Assembly: GCF_037038585.1 (NCBI RefSeq)
Contig: NW_027288732.1
Location: 2,790,001-2,854,000, forward strand
Direction of reading: 5' to 3'
Source: Patagioenas fasciata
Taxonomy: Eukaryota; Chordata; Aves; Columbiformes; Columbidae
DNA: 64,000 nucleotides
In this document: in pieces, positions 1 to 12,805 of the stretch
How positions within the stretch are numbered: the stretch's first letter is position 1
How the letters are laid out: each line of letters begins with the position of its first letter
Notes under the pieces: model-generated
What the model saw: the letters and a program-made list of their open reading frames with translations, nothing else
Databases searched by the model: none
What the model was told of the DNA's origin: nothing
Made by a program: the position numbers and the translations under genes

Positions 1-3000
1 GGGAGGGGGAGCCTGTCAGCCCCGGGCCTGTCACTGCCTGCTGTCCCCCCTGTCAGCAGCGAGGCCTCTGAAAAGTTTCCAAAACATCCCCAGACTTGGG
101 TCCAGCATGGCCAAAAGTCTCCAAGAGACAAGTCGGAAAGAAGGATATGGAACAAAGGGAGAAAGCGAAGGGAGCAAGCCAAAGGGAGGGAAGAGGAAAA
201 TCTAGTGCCGGGCTGCAGGACTGAAATGGAGGAATGGAAAGACAAAAGCCAGAAAGCAGGAGAGTTTGAGAAAAGGAGAGAGGAAAGAAGAGACATGCAG
301 CCAGACGAGGGGTTAGTGAGAGAGGCTGGCACAGAGAACAGGATGAGAAGGAAATAAGGCAAGGCAAGGCTAGGCCAAAGGACATTTCCTTGCTTTATGT
401 TTTCTACCACATTCATCTGGATACGAGGAGGAACGCCATCAGACCTGATGGATTAGGCCCAATCAAAAACCCCGGCTACTTGAGACACTTAGACTAAGCC
501 TAAAATGCAAAGATCTCTCCATCAGGATGGTTTTTATACTCTACTTCCACAATCTGCTGGCAGTACAAAAGAATAAGCGGCAGATCTACTTAGGCTGAGT
601 CACGGTGCTTTGCTCCTAAGACCATGCATACCATGGGAATATTTCAGCATTTCTGCTCTGGTTTTCAGTGTATTACACCAAAACACCCACCTGATGACAT
701 CATTTCAAGAGCAACAGCAGCGATTTGCAGAATTCAGCTTCTTTGGGGAACTGAGAAATTGCTGAGCTGACACCAAGTCCTGCTGTGTCCCTGTCACCCG
801 CAGAGTGCCCGCAGCCTCACCACGGTAGCGGGCATTGTGACAAAGGTTCTATGTCAGCTGGGTGTGGCAGCCGAGCGCCCCCTAGGGGAGGGGGAGCCTG
901 TCAGCCCCGGGCCTGTCACTGCCTGCTGTCCCCCCTGTCAGCAGCGAGGCCTCTGAAAAGTTTCCAAAACATCCCCAGACTTGGGTCCAGCATGGCCAAA
1001 AGTCTCCAAGAGACAAGTCGGAAAGAAGGATATGGAACAAAGGGAGAAAGCGAAGGGAGCAAGCCAAAGGGAGGCAAGAGGAAAAAGTAGTGCGGGGCTG
1101 CAGGACTGAAATGGAGGAATGGAAAGACAAAAGCCAGGAAGCAGGAGAGTTTGAGAAAAGGAGAGAGGAAAGAAGAGACATGCAGCCAGACGAGGGGTTA
1201 GTGAGAGAGGCTGGCACAGAGAACAGGATGAGAAGGAAATAAGGCAAGGCAAGGCTAGGCCAAAGGACATTTCCTTGCTTTATATTTTCTACCACATTCA
1301 TCTGGAGACGAGGAGGAACGCCATCAGACCTGATAGATTAGGCCCAATCAAAAACCCCGGCTACCTGAGACACTTAGACTAAGCCTAAAATGCAAAGATC
1401 TCTCCATCAGGATGGTTTTTATACTCTACTTCCACAATCTGCTGGCAGTACAAAAGAATAAGCGGCAGATCTACTTAGGCTGAGTCACGGTGCTTTGCTC
1501 CTAAGACCATGCATACCATGGGAATATTTCAGCATTTCTGCTCTGGTTTTCAGTGTATTACACCAAAACACCCACCTGATGACATCATTTCAAGAGCAAC
1601 AGCAGCGATTTGCAGAATTCAGCTTCTTTGGGGAACTGAGAAATTGCTGAGCTGACACCAAGTCCTGCTGTGTCCCTGTCACCCGCAGAGTGCCCGCAGC
1701 CTCACCACGGTAGCGGGCATTGTGACAAAGGTTCTATGTCAGCTGGGTGTGTCAGCCGAGCGCCCCCTAGGGGAGGGGGAGCCTGTCAGCCCCGGGCCTG
1801 TCACTGCCTGCTGTCCCCCCTGTCAGCAGCGAGGCCTCTGAAAAGTTTCCAAAACATCCCCAGACTTGGGTCCAGCGTGGCCAAAAGTCTCCAAGAGACA
1901 AGTCGGAAAGAAGGATATGGAACAAAGGGAGAAAGCGAAGGGAGCAAGCCAAAGGGAGGGAAGAGGAAAATCTAGTGCCGGGCTGCAGGACTGAAATGGA
2001 GGAATGGAAAGACAAAAGCCAGAAAGCAGGAGAGTTTGAGAAAAGGAGAGAGGAAAGAAGAGACATGCAGCCAGACGAGGGGTTAGTGAGAGAGGCTGGC
2101 ACAGAGAACAGGATGAGAAGGAAATAAGGCAAGGCAAGGCTAGGCCAAAGGACATTTCCTTGCTTTATGTTTTCTACCACATTCATCTGGATACGAGGAG
2201 GAACGCCATCAGACCTGATGGATTAGGCCCAATCAAAAACCCCGGCTACTTGAGACACTTAGACTAAGCCTAAAATGCAAAGATCTCTCCATCAGGATGG
2301 TTTTTATACTCTACTTCCACAATCTGCTGGCAGTACAAAAGAATAAGCAGCAGATCTACTTAGGCTGAGTCACGGTGCTTTGCTCCTAAGACCATGCATA
2401 CCATGGGAATATTTCAGCATTTCTGCTCTGGTTTTCAGTGTATTACACCAAAACACCCACCTGATGACATCATTTCAAGAGCAACAGCAGCGATTTGCAG
2501 AATTCAGCTTCTTTGGGGAACTGAGAAATTGCTGAGCTGACACCAAGTCCTGCTGTGTCCCTGTCACCCGCAGAGTGCCCGCAGCCTCACCACGGTAGCG
2601 GGCATTGTGACAAAGGTTCTATGTCAGCTGGGTGTGGCAGCCGAGCGCCCCCTAGGGGAGGGGGAGCCTGTCAGCCCCGGGCCTGTCACTGCCTGCTGTC
2701 CCCCCTGTCAGCAGCGAGGCCTCTGAAAAGTTTCCAAAACATCCCCAGACTTGGGTCCAGCATGGCCAAAAGTCTCCAAGAGACAAGTCGGAAAGAAGGA
2801 TATGGAACAAAGGGAGAAAGCGAAGGGAGCAAGCCAAAGGGAGGCAAGAGGAAAAAGTAGTGCGGGGCTGCAGGACTGAAATGGAGGAATGGAAAGACAA
2901 AAGCCAGGAAGCAGGAGAGTTTGAGAAAAGGAGAGAGGAAAGAAGAGACATGCAGCCAGACGAGGGGTTAGTGAGAGAGGCTGGAACAGAGAACAGGATG

Positions 3001-6000
3001 AGAAGGAAATAAGGCAAGGCAAGTCTAGGCCAAAGGACATTTCCTTGCTTTATATTTTCTACCACATTCATCTGGAGACGAGGAGGAACGCCATCAGACC
3101 TGATGGATTAGGCCCAATCAAAAACCCCGGCTACTTGAGACACTTAGACTAAGCCTAAAATGCCAAGATCTCTCCATCAGGATGGTTTTTATACTCTACT
3201 TCCACAATCTGCTGGCAGTACAAAAGAATAAGCGGCAGATCTACTTAGGCTGAGTCACGGTGCTTTGCTCCTAAGACCATGCATACCATGGGAATATTTC
3301 AGCATTTCTGCTCTGGTTTTCAGTGTATTACACCAAAACACCCACCTGATGACATCATTTCAAGAGCAACAGCAGCGATTTGCAGAATTCAGCTTCTTTG
3401 GGGAACTGAGAAATTGCTGAGCTGACACCAAGGCCTGCTGTGTCCCTGTCACCCGCAGAGTGCCCGCAGCCTCACCACGGTAGCGGGCATTGTGACAAAG
3501 GTTCTATGTCAGCTGGGTGTGGCAGCCGAGCGCCCCCTAGGGGAGGGGGAGCCTGTCAGCCCCGGGCCTGTCACTGCCTGCTGTCCCCCCTGTCAGCAGC
3601 GAGGCCTCTGAAAAGTTTCCAAAACATCCCCAGACTTGGGTCCAGCGTGGCCAAAAGTCTCCAAGAGACAAGTCGGAAAGAAGGATATGGAACAAAGGGA
3701 GAAAGCGAAGGGAGCAAGCCAAAGGGAGGGAAGAGGAAAATCTAGTGCCGGGCTGCAGGACTGAAATGGAGGAATGGAAAGACAAAAGCCAGGAAGCAGG
3801 AGAGTTTGAGAAAAGGAGAGAGGAAAGAAGAGACATGCAGCCAGACGAGGGGTTAGTGAGAGAGGCTGGCACAGAGAACAGGATGAGAAGGAAATAAGGC
3901 AAGGCAAGGCTAGGCCAAAGGACATTTCCTTGCTTTATGTTTTCTACCACATTCATCTGGATACGAGGAGGAACGCCATCAGACCTGATGGATTAGGCCC
4001 AATCAAAAACCCCGGCTACTTGAGACACTTAGACTAAGCCTAAAATGCAAAGATCTCTCCATCAGGATGGTTTTTATACTCTACTTCCACAATCTGCTGG
4101 CAGTACAAAAGAATAAGCGGCAGATCTACTTAGGCTGAGTCACGGTGCTTTGCTCCTAAGACCATGCATACCATGGGAATATTTCAGCATTTCTGCTCTG
4201 GTTTTCAGTGTATTACACCAAAACACCCACCTGATGACATCATTTCAAGAGCAACAGCAGCGATTTGCAGAATTCAGCTTCTTTGGGGAACTGAGAAATT
4301 GCTGAGCTGACACCAAGTCCTGCTGTGTCCCTGTCATCCGCAGAGTGCCCGCAGCCTCACCACGGTAGCGGGCATTGTGACAAAGGTTCTATGTCAGCTG
4401 GGTGTGGCAGCCGAGCGCCCGCTAAGGGAGGGGGAGCCTGTCAGCCCCGGGCCTGTCACTGCCTGCTGTCCCCCCTGTCAGCAGCGAGGCCTCTGAAAAG
4501 TTTCCAAAACATCCCCAGACTTGGGTCCAGCGTGGCCAAAAGTCTCCAAGAGACAAGTCGGAAAGAAGGATATGGAACAAAGGGAGAAAGCGAAGGGAGC
4601 AAGCCAAAGGGAGGGAAGAGGAAAATCTAGTGCTGGGCTGCAGGACTGAAATAGAGGAATGGAAAGACAAAAGCCAGGAAGCAGGAGAGTTTGAGAAAAG
4701 GAGAGAGGAAAGAAGAGACATGCAGCCAGACGAGGGGTTAGTGAGGTAGGCTGTGAGAGAGAACAGGATGAGAAGGAAATAAGGTAAGGCAAGGCTAGGC
4801 CAAAGCACATTTCCTTGCTTTATATTTCCTACCACATTCATCTGGAGACGAGGAGGAACGCCATCAGACCTGATGGATTAGGCCCAATCAAAAACCCCGG
4901 CTACTTGAGACACTTAGAGTAAGTCTAAAATGCAAAGATCTCTCCATAAGGATGGTTTTTATACTGTACTTCCACAATCTGCTGGCAGTACAAAAGAATA
5001 AGCAGCAGATCTACTTAGGCTGAGTCACGGTGCTTTGCTCCTAAGACCATGCATACCATGGGAATATTTCAGCATTTCTGCTCTGGTTTTCAGTGTATTA
5101 CACCAAAACACCCACCTGATGACATCATTTCAAGAGCAACAGCAGCGATTTGCAGAATTCAGCTTCTTTGGGGAACTGAGAAATTGCTGAGCTGACACCA
5201 AGTCCTGCTGTGTCCCTGTCACCCGCAGAGTGCCCGCAGCCTCACCACGGTAGCGGGCATTGTGACAAAGGTTCTATGTCAGCTGGGTGTGGCAGCCGAG
5301 CGCCCCCTAGGGGAGGGGGAGCCTGTCAGCCCCGGGCCTGTCACTGCCTGCTGTCCCCCCTGTCAGCAGCGAGGCCTCTGAAAAGTTTCCAAAACATCCC
5401 CAGACTTGGGTCCAGCGTGGCCAAAAGTCTCCAAGAGACAAGTCGGAAAGAAGGATATGGAACAAAGGGAGAAAGCGAACGGAGCAAGCCAAAGGGAGGG
5501 AAGAGGAAAATCTAGTGCCGGGCTGCAGGACTGAAATGGAGGAATGGAAAGACAAAAGCCAGGAAGCAGGAGAGTTTGAGAAAAGGAGAGAGGAAAGAAG
5601 AGACATGCAGCCAGACGAGGGGTTAGTGAGAGAGGCTGGCACAGAGAACAGGATGAGAAGGAAATAAGGCAAGGCAAGGCTAGGCCAAAGGACATTTCCT
5701 TGCTTTATGTTTTCTACCACATTCATCTGGATACGAGGAGGAACGCCATCAGACCTGATGGATTAGGCCCAATCAAAAACCCCGGCTACTTGAGACACTT
5801 AGACTAAGCCTAAAATGCAAAGATCTCTCCATCAGGATGGTTTTTATACTCTACTTCCACAATCTGCTGGCAGTACAAAAGAATAAGCGGCAGATCTACT
5901 TAGGCTGAGTCACGGTGCTTTGCTCCTAAGACCATGCATACCATGGGAATATTTCAGCATTTCTGCTCTGGTTTTCAGTGTATTACACCAAAACACCCAC

Positions 6001-9000
6001 CTGATGACATCATTTCAAGAGCAACAGCAGCGATTTGCAGAATTCAGCTTCTTTGGGGAACTGAGAAATTGCTGAGCTGACACCAAGTCCTGCTGTGTCC
6101 CTGTCACCCGCAGAGTGCCCGCATCCTCACCACGGTAGCGGGCATTGTGAGAAAGGTTCTATGTCAGCTGGGTGTGGCAGCCGAGCGCCCCCTAGGGGAG
6201 GGGGAGCCTGTCAGCCCCGGGCCTGTCACTGCCTGCTGTCCCCCCTGTCAGCAGCGAGGCCTCTGAAAAGTTTCCAAAACATCCCCAGACTTGGGTCCAG
6301 CATGGCCAAAAGTCTCCAAGAGACAAGTCGGAAAGAAGGATATGGAACAAAGGGAGAAAGCGAAGGGAGCAAGCCAAAGGGAGGCAAGAGGAAAAAGTAG
6401 TGCGGGGCTGCAGGACTGAAATGGAGGAATGGAAAGACAAAAGCCAGGAAGCAGGAGAGTTTGAGAAAAGGAGAGAGGAAAGAAGAGACATGCAGCCAGA
6501 CGAGGGGTTAGTGAGAGAGGCTGGAACAGAGAACAGGATGAGAAGGAAATAAGGCAAGGCAAGTCTAGGCCAAAGGACATTTCCTTGCTTTATATTTTCT
6601 ACCACATTCATCTGGAGACGAGGAGGAACGCCATCAGACCTGATGGATTAGGCCCAATCAAAAACCCCGGCTACTTGAGACACTTAGACTAAGCCTAAAA
6701 TGCCAAGATCTCTCCATCAGGATGGTTTTTATACTCTACTTCCACAATCTGCTGGCAGTACAAAAGAATAAGCGGCAGATCTACTTAGGCTGAGTCACGG
6801 TGCTTTGCTCCTAAGACCATGCATACCATGGGAATATTTCAGCATTTCTGCTCTGGTTTTCAGTGTATTACACCAAAACACCCACCTGATGACATCATTT
6901 CAAGAGCAACAGCAGCGATTTGCAGAATTCAGCTTCTTTGGGGAACTGAGAAATTGCTGAGCTGACACCAAGGCCTGCTGTGTCCCTGTCACCCGCAGAG
7001 TGCCCGCAGCCTCACCACGGTAGCGGGCATTGTGACAAAGGTTCTATGTCAGCTGGGTGTGGCAGCCGAGCGCCCGCTAGGGGAGGGGGAGCCTGTCAGC
7101 CCCTGGCCTGTCACTGCCTGCTGTCCCCTCTTCTCAGCAGCGAGGCCTCTGAAAAGTTTCCAAAACATCCCCAGACTTGGGTCCAGCGTGGCCAAAAGTC
7201 TCCAAGAGACAAGTCGGAAAGAAGGATATGGAACAAAGGGAGAAAGCGAAGGGAGCAAGCCAAAGGGAGGGAAGAGGAAAATCTAGTCCCAGGCTGCAGG
7301 ACTGAAATGGAGGAATGGAAAGACAAAAGCCAGGAAGCAGGAGAGTTTGAGAAAAGGAGAGAGGAAAGAAGAGACATGCAGCCAGACGAGGGGTTAGTGA
7401 GAGAGGCTGGCACAGAGAACAGGATGAGAAGGAAATAAGGCAAGGCAAGGCTAGGCCAAAGGACATTTCCTTGCTTTATGTTTTCTACCACATTCATCTG
7501 GAGACGAGGAGGAACGCCATCAGACCTGATGGATTAGGCCCAATCAAAAACCCCGGCTACTTGAGAAACTTAGACTAAGCCTAAAATGCAAAGATCTCTC
7601 CATCAGGATGGTTTTTATACTCTACTTCCACAATCTGCTGGCAGTACAAAAGAATAAGCGGCAGATCTACTTAGGCTGAGTCACGGTGCTTTGCTCCTAA
7701 GACCATGCATACCATGGGAATATTTCAGCATTTCTGCTCTGGTTTTCAGTGTATTACACCAAAACACCCACCTGATGACATCATTTCAAGAGCAACAGCA
7801 GCGATTTGCAGAATTCAGCTTCTTTGGGGAACTGAGAAATTGCTGAGCTGACACCAAGTCCTGCTGTGTCCCTGTCACCCGCAGAGTGCCCGCAGCCTCA
7901 CCACGGTAGCGGGCATTGTGACAAAGGTTCTATGTCAGCTGGGTGTGGCAGACGAGCGCCCCCTAGGGGAGGGGGAGCCTGTCAGCCCCGGGCCTGTCAC
8001 TGCCTGCTGTCCCCTCTTCTCAGCAGCGAGGCCTCTGAAAAGTTTCCAAAACATCCCCAGACTTGGGTCCAGCGTGGCCAAAAGTCTCCAAGAGACAAGT
8101 CGGAAAGAAGGATATGGAACAAAGGGAGAAAGCGAAGGGAGCAAGCCAAAGGGAGGCAAGAGGAAAATCTAGTGCCGGGCTGCAGGACTGAAATGGAGGA
8201 ATGGAAAGACAAAAGCCAGGAAGCAGGAGAGTTGGAGAAAAGGAGAGAGGAAAGAAGAGACATGCAGCCAGACGAGGGGTTAGTGAGAGAGGCTGGGAGA
8301 GAGAACAGGATGAGAAGGAAATAAGGCAAGGCAAGGCTAGGCCAAAGGACATTTCCTTGCTTTATGTTTTCTACCACATTCATCTGGAGACGAGGAGGAA
8401 CGCCATCAGACCTGATGGATTAGGCCCAATCAAAAACCCCGGCTACTTGAGAAACTTAGACTAAGCCTAAAATGCAAAGATCTCTCCATCAGGATGGTTT
8501 TTATACTCTACTTCCACAATCTGCTGGCAGTACAAAAGAATAAGCGGCAGATCTACTTAGGCTGAGTCACGGTGCTTTGCTCCTAAGACCATGCATACCA
8601 TGGGAATATTTCAGCATTTCTGCTCTGGTTTTCAGTGTATTACACCAAAACACCCACCTGATGACATCATTTCAAGAGCAACAGCAGCGATTTGCAGAAT
8701 TCAGCTTCTTTGGGGAACTGAGAAATTGCTGAGCTGACACCAAGTCCTGCTGGGTCCCTGTCACCCGCAGAGTGCCCGCAGCCTCACCACGGTAGCGGGC
8801 ATTGTGAGAAAGGTTCTATGTCAGCTGGGTGTGGCAGCCGAGCGCCCCCTAGGTAAGGGGGAGCCTGTCAGCCCCGGGCCTGTCACTGCCTGCTGTCCCC
8901 CCTGTCAGCAGCGAGGCCTCTGAAAAGTTTCCAAAACATCCCCAGGCTTGGGTCCAGCGTGGCCAAAAGTCTCCAAGAGACAAGTCGGAAAGAAGGATAT

Positions 9001-9714
9001 GGAACAAAGGGAGAAAGCGAAGGGAGCAAACCAAAGGGAGGGAAGAGATAAAGCTAGTGCCGGGCTGCAGGACTGAAATGGAGGAATGGAAAGACTAAAG
9101 CCAGGAAGCAGGAGAGTTTGAGAAAAGGAGAGAGGAAAGAAGAGACACGCAGCCAGACGTGGGCTTAGTGAGAGAGGCTGGGACAGAGAACAGGATGAGA
9201 AGGAATTAAGGCAAGGCAAGGCTAGGCCAAAGGACGTTTCCTTGCTTTATATTTTCTACCACATTCATCTGGAGACAAGGAGGAAAGCCATCAGACCTGA
9301 TGGATTAGGCCCAATCAAAAATCCCGGCTACTTGAGAAACTTAGACTAAGCCTAAAATGCAAAGATCTCTCCATCAGGATGGTTTTTATACTCTACTTCC
9401 ACAATCTGCTGGCAGTACAAAAGAATAAGCGGCAGATCTACTTAGGCTGAGTCACGGTGCTTTGCTCCTAAGACCATGCATACCATGGGAACATTTCAGC
9501 ATTTCTGCTCTGGTTTTCAGTGTATTACACCAAAACACCCACCTGATGACATCATTTCAAGAGCAACACCAGCGATTTGCAGAATTCAGCTTCTTTGGGG
9601 AACTGAGAAATTGCTGAGCTGACACCAAGTCCTGCTGTGTCCCTATCACGCACACAGAGTGCCCACATCCTCACCACGGTAGCGGGCATTGTGACAAAGG
9701 TTTTATGTCAGCTG
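1..9714. repeat. 885-bp satellite array, about 11 tandem monomers
   Basis: A unit of 885 bp repeats head to tail from the left edge of the window to 9,714; the purine-rich landmark near 53 recurs at 938, 1823, 2708, 3593, 4478, 5363, 6248, 7134, 8020 and 8905. Two steps are 886 bp because the segment near 7,127 and 8,013 reads 'cccctcttctcagcag' instead of 'ccccctgtcagcag'. Each monomer has a CpG-containing part, a purine-rich A/G tract of about 300 bp, and an A/T-richer part with a perfect TGAGTCA site and a TGATGACATCAT element. Monomers are nearly identical except the last, which carries many more changes, as expected at an array edge. Open frames of 101-152 codons recur on both strands but are shared by homogenisation, so I do not call genes. 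The array continues to the left of the window. Confidence 0.97.
2555..7020. repeat. Higher-order duplication inside the satellite (4-monomer shift)
   Basis: The monomer from about 2,555 to 3,440 and the one from about 6,095 to 6,980 share private variants absent from the others: 'ggctggaaca' (2,981 and 6,521), 'aagtctaggcc' (3,021 and 6,561), 'aatgccaagatc' (3,160 and 6,700) and 'ccaaggcctgctg' (3,429 and 6,969). Each pair is 3,540 bp apart, exactly four monomers. This points to duplication of a block of four units by unequal exchange. A third monomer, starting near 785, shares part of the same variant set. Confidence 0.8.
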
Positions 9715-11570
9715 TTGCTCTTGCGACCGGTAAGAGAGCTACAACGAAGCATGCCGAACAGAGAAAATAGCAGCAGCTCATCTGTTCACACCTTTTTTCT
9801 GCCATGTGGTTGAACGCCAATACGTTCGTGCTTCTGTGAGATGTAAGACGTCCTTCTTCATATGTGGTTGCTCACACCGGTCCACTTGTTAGTGTATCCA
9901 TTCAGTGCTGGGTTGCGGGGCATTCAGAAGTGGCTCTGTGGAGACGTCTGCATAGAGGCACCTGTCAGAACACGCACACTCGATTGTTCACCAAAACATA
10001 TACAGACGCGTCCTTAGCCTGTAGATTTGGATGCACAGAGTTCCCTGTGTTCGCAAGAGACAAGGGAATCGCATCTGTACGCACAGAAGCAATAGCGGAC
10101 CGTTTCCCTTGGAGTGAACACGAAAGAGCCGTCTATACACTCGCAGACATGGGAACGTGCCTCAATGCAGTCACAGAGGCAGCAGCTTTTGAACAGAGGC
10201 TCTGGTGATTCTGGCACACTCCTGAAAGTCGCGCACACTGCTGTTCACTCGCTAAACGACCTCTTCGGAAACACGTCTCCGGTCCATGTACCGCTCAGAT
10301 TTCTTCTCGTGTAACTGTGAACTGTGTCAGCGCGGGGATTCCGTCTCTGTTGAGCAGATGTCAATCCTGCCTCGCTTTTGCTTTGTTGCCTCTACCAAGA
10401 TGATTTCCCGTTTCTCTCTTCACTGGAGCACGCAGACACAGCCAATGCACAGCAAGTGTCAAGAGACACACTCCATCCGCTGAGTTCAACGCTTGTGCAG
10501 ATGCACGTGTGCGACGAAGTCAACACACGTGCTTGTGGAGAGAATGAAAGGGACTCACAGGCGTGTGGAGCGACGGGGAGAAAGAGCGGGCACTAAGGAA
10601 CACAGAGTTTCAGGCAGACTGTCTCCACACAAACAGGCACCTGTCTGCAGGTATCCTAGATCTTGATTCTTGAACTTGAGGAAACACGCGTCTGAGCAAA
10701 ACTCCCAAACGCTTCCAGGAAAGACACAGGCTCTCCCACAAGCACACAAGTGTTTGCCCTCAGCTATAGATCAGCGACAAGCTTGTGAAGAGATGCCCTG
10801 CTATTCTTTCGCCTTATGGCATCATGTGTTTCATTTCTCTTGGAGATCGATTGCTAAGCGTCTTTCCTCGGGCGACTGTGAAGCATTTGCCACTGGAGGA
10901 GAAGTAGCACGGAGCAGCATTCAGTACTCTCTACGTCACGGCCCTTTATAAGACAGCGGCACTGGCGCACACACGCACAGAGGAGACGGTGGCGCTACTT
11001 AAAAACTTCAAGATGCTGGGAAGAAGTGCCAGTCCCTTAGACTGGAGGGGTACAGAGCACAGCTGCCGATGCAGCCCAGAACTACACCATAAAACACAAC
11101 TGCGCAGAAACATCCAAAATGCAAAAACCATCCACGCTTTCAGTTGCTGATACAAGAAAACCAGGACCCGATTGGCGCTACGCCAACTGGCACCGGCGTT
11201 CCGGATCCCGGGATGGCGCCCGGGATGCCTGTCGGGTCCCTCAAGCGCGACGAGACCCCGGGACCGTCTGACAGGCACTATGCAAGCCTCCCGACCTGCA
11301 ATACAACGCTGACACTAGGCTGGAGCTGCCCTGCCCGGGACACGCTGGCATTGCACTGTGAAGTTCCCTGGACCCTTCGCCTGCCCAAAAGGGACTGTTC
11401 CTGGATCACCCTTGCCCCAAAGAGAACCCCGCTCCCTGCAGTTCCCAACCCCTTCCCAGCCCCCCAGCCTCCACTTATCTTTCAGAGGGCCAAGAGACTG
11501 AATCCATATTCAACAGAGGAAAACACCACATGTGCTGAGAGAGATCGTCCTGCATCACCAAGTTCCTCCT
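9715..11570. other. CpG-rich segment of unknown function between satellite and provirus
   Basis: Sequence changes abruptly after the last satellite unit. The segment is only moderately GC-rich yet keeps many CpG dinucleotides (clusters of cgcgcac, acgcgt, cgacg), unlike most methylated avian DNA. I see no known repeat, no convincing exon and no long conserved frame; open frames are under 150 codons and show no recognisable motif. Around 11,150-11,300 it becomes very GC-rich with several SmaI/NarI-like palindromes (cccggg, ggcgcc). It may be a young or rarely methylated element, or the remnant of a CpG island. Confidence 0.5.
10932..10952 (+). promoter_or_regulatory. Candidate CRE plus TATA pair
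   Basis: TACGTCA at 10,932-10,938, a CRE-like site, is followed seven bases later by TTTATAAG at 10,945-10,952. The arrangement resembles a compact TATA promoter reading to the right inside the CpG-rich segment. No gene start is recognisable downstream, so this is only a motif-level call. Confidence 0.3.
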
Positions 11571-12243
11571 TGTCCTGGTTTTGTTAAAAAAAAAGTTTCT
11601 CTTTTAGTGATTTTTTGCCTGTCAGCTAAAGCCTTCGTATTAGCTGCATTTTCCTGGAGAACCCAACACATGTTTTGGTTAAACCTAGCAATGGAATGCA
11701 AACTTATTGATAAGCACAGATGGACATCTCGCGAGAGGGGCAACGAGAAACTGATGATCGAGAGACTGACCAATGGTGTATAACATTCCATTCACGTGAA
11801 TACTTCATATAAAAGTGGGAGATCACGAGGATCTCGGCCCCTTTTTTCCCTTTTTGCCCTTTTTCCCTTTTTCCTCATGGCTGACATTAGGAGACGACCT
11901 TGCTGGTCGTCCCTGCGAACTGAGGCCTAGTGAGAGACTGAATCCAGCTCCGGTTGGCTACAGAGTCTAATCCAGGACTTTGGGTGCTGGCTCTGCAGTT
12001 GCTGAGACTTACAAGATTGGTTTTGTATATTTTGTATTATTTTCTCTATTCTTATTAGTAGCATTAGTAAAACATCTTTAACTTTTCCAACTCTCTTCTC
12101 TCTGTCCTTCTTTCCCTCCCGATCACCTGTCCTGAGTAGGAAGGGGGGAGAGGGAGGGGCAAAAGGGGGAAGTGGGGGGGAGAGGAGGTTAACAATACAT
12201 CTGCCAGGGTTTGATTGTCACCCCGCAATCCTAACCCTCGACA
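11571..12243 (+). mobile_element. 5' LTR of the ERV-L-like provirus
   Basis: The proposed LTR begins TGTCCTGG and ends ACA, six bases before the primer-binding site, giving 673 bp. It has a CCAAT box (11,770-11,774), a TATA box (TATAAAAG, 11,808-11,815), T-rich stretches and a purine-rich G tract (12,138-12,188). Boundaries rest on the TG...CA rule and the position of the primer site. No second LTR copy exists in the window to confirm them. Confidence 0.7.
11770..11815 (+). promoter_or_regulatory. LTR promoter: CCAAT and TATA boxes
   Basis: CCAAT at 11,770-11,774 lies 33 bases upstream of TATAAAAG at 11,808-11,815. Transcription would start about 25-30 bases further on, near 11,840, within the C/T-rich stretch. 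This is a standard class II promoter layout for a retroviral U3/R border. Confidence 0.6.
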
Positions 12244-12249
12244 GATAAT

Positions 12250-12267
12250 TGGCGCCCAACGTGGGGC
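12250..12267 (+). other. Retroviral primer-binding site, tRNA-Lys(1,2) type
   Basis: The 18 bases TGGCGCCCAACGTGGGGC are the exact complement of the 3' end of vertebrate tRNA-Lys(1,2). Position just after the LTR end fits a retroviral primer-binding site. Many ERV-L elements are named for a leucine primer, so the Lys-type site is a useful subtype marker. Confidence 0.85.
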
Positions 12268-12412
12268 AAGAGAAAGGAGTAAATTTCGAGATTTTTGGCT
12301 TTTCTACTGCTCTGACGTACCTTTCAATTTTCTTGGCACGGTGCCAACTCATAGAATTGTGATACTCGCGCGTCTGTTTGCTTTGGATATTATTTAGTGG
12401 TATTAAGGCAAA

Positions 12413-12805
12413 GTGAATTACATTGATTTAAAGATGTTATGGCAAAAGTTGTATCAGTTATTTTCTACATTGTGCTCGCTGATCCCATATCTGTGTTGGT
12501 GTTTCTTTCTGAATCGACGTATTCATTATATAACAACAAGAAACTGGACAGCGGTCATGATGATGCTGTGTGGTATGGCACTGGTTTATTTCATTATACT
12601 GCAGCCGCTAATGAATTTCTACTCGCTTCTGCTTTACCTTGAAAAACCTCCAGGAGAGATTAAAGAGCAGAATGGCTCTATATTTGCCAATTGGTCAAGC
12701 GAATCTTTAGAAAGGCTGACTAACAATACTTTTGTGTTTTCGCTAGGACAGTTTGCAAATGTTTTAGAGAACTTTGAATATCCTTGGAGCTTTGTAGAAC
12801 TGTGA
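12413..12805 (+). pseudogene. Hydrophobic leader frame upstream of gag
   Basis: A 130-codon open frame follows the primer site. It encodes two strongly hydrophobic stretches, one around residues 20-32 and one around residues 46-64, then a hydrophilic part. It overlaps the gag frame, whose first 30 or so residues are also hydrophobic. I do not recognise the family. It may be a membrane-anchored N-terminal part of Gag or a separate small product, now frame-separated. A coding role is inferred only from the open frame and the hydrophobic pattern. Confidence 0.4.

Noticed and set aside
53..9219. Repeated 101-152 codon frames on both strands of the satellite
   Set aside because: They recur only because the monomer recurs; both strands are open at once, composition follows the purine bias, and no domain is recognisable.
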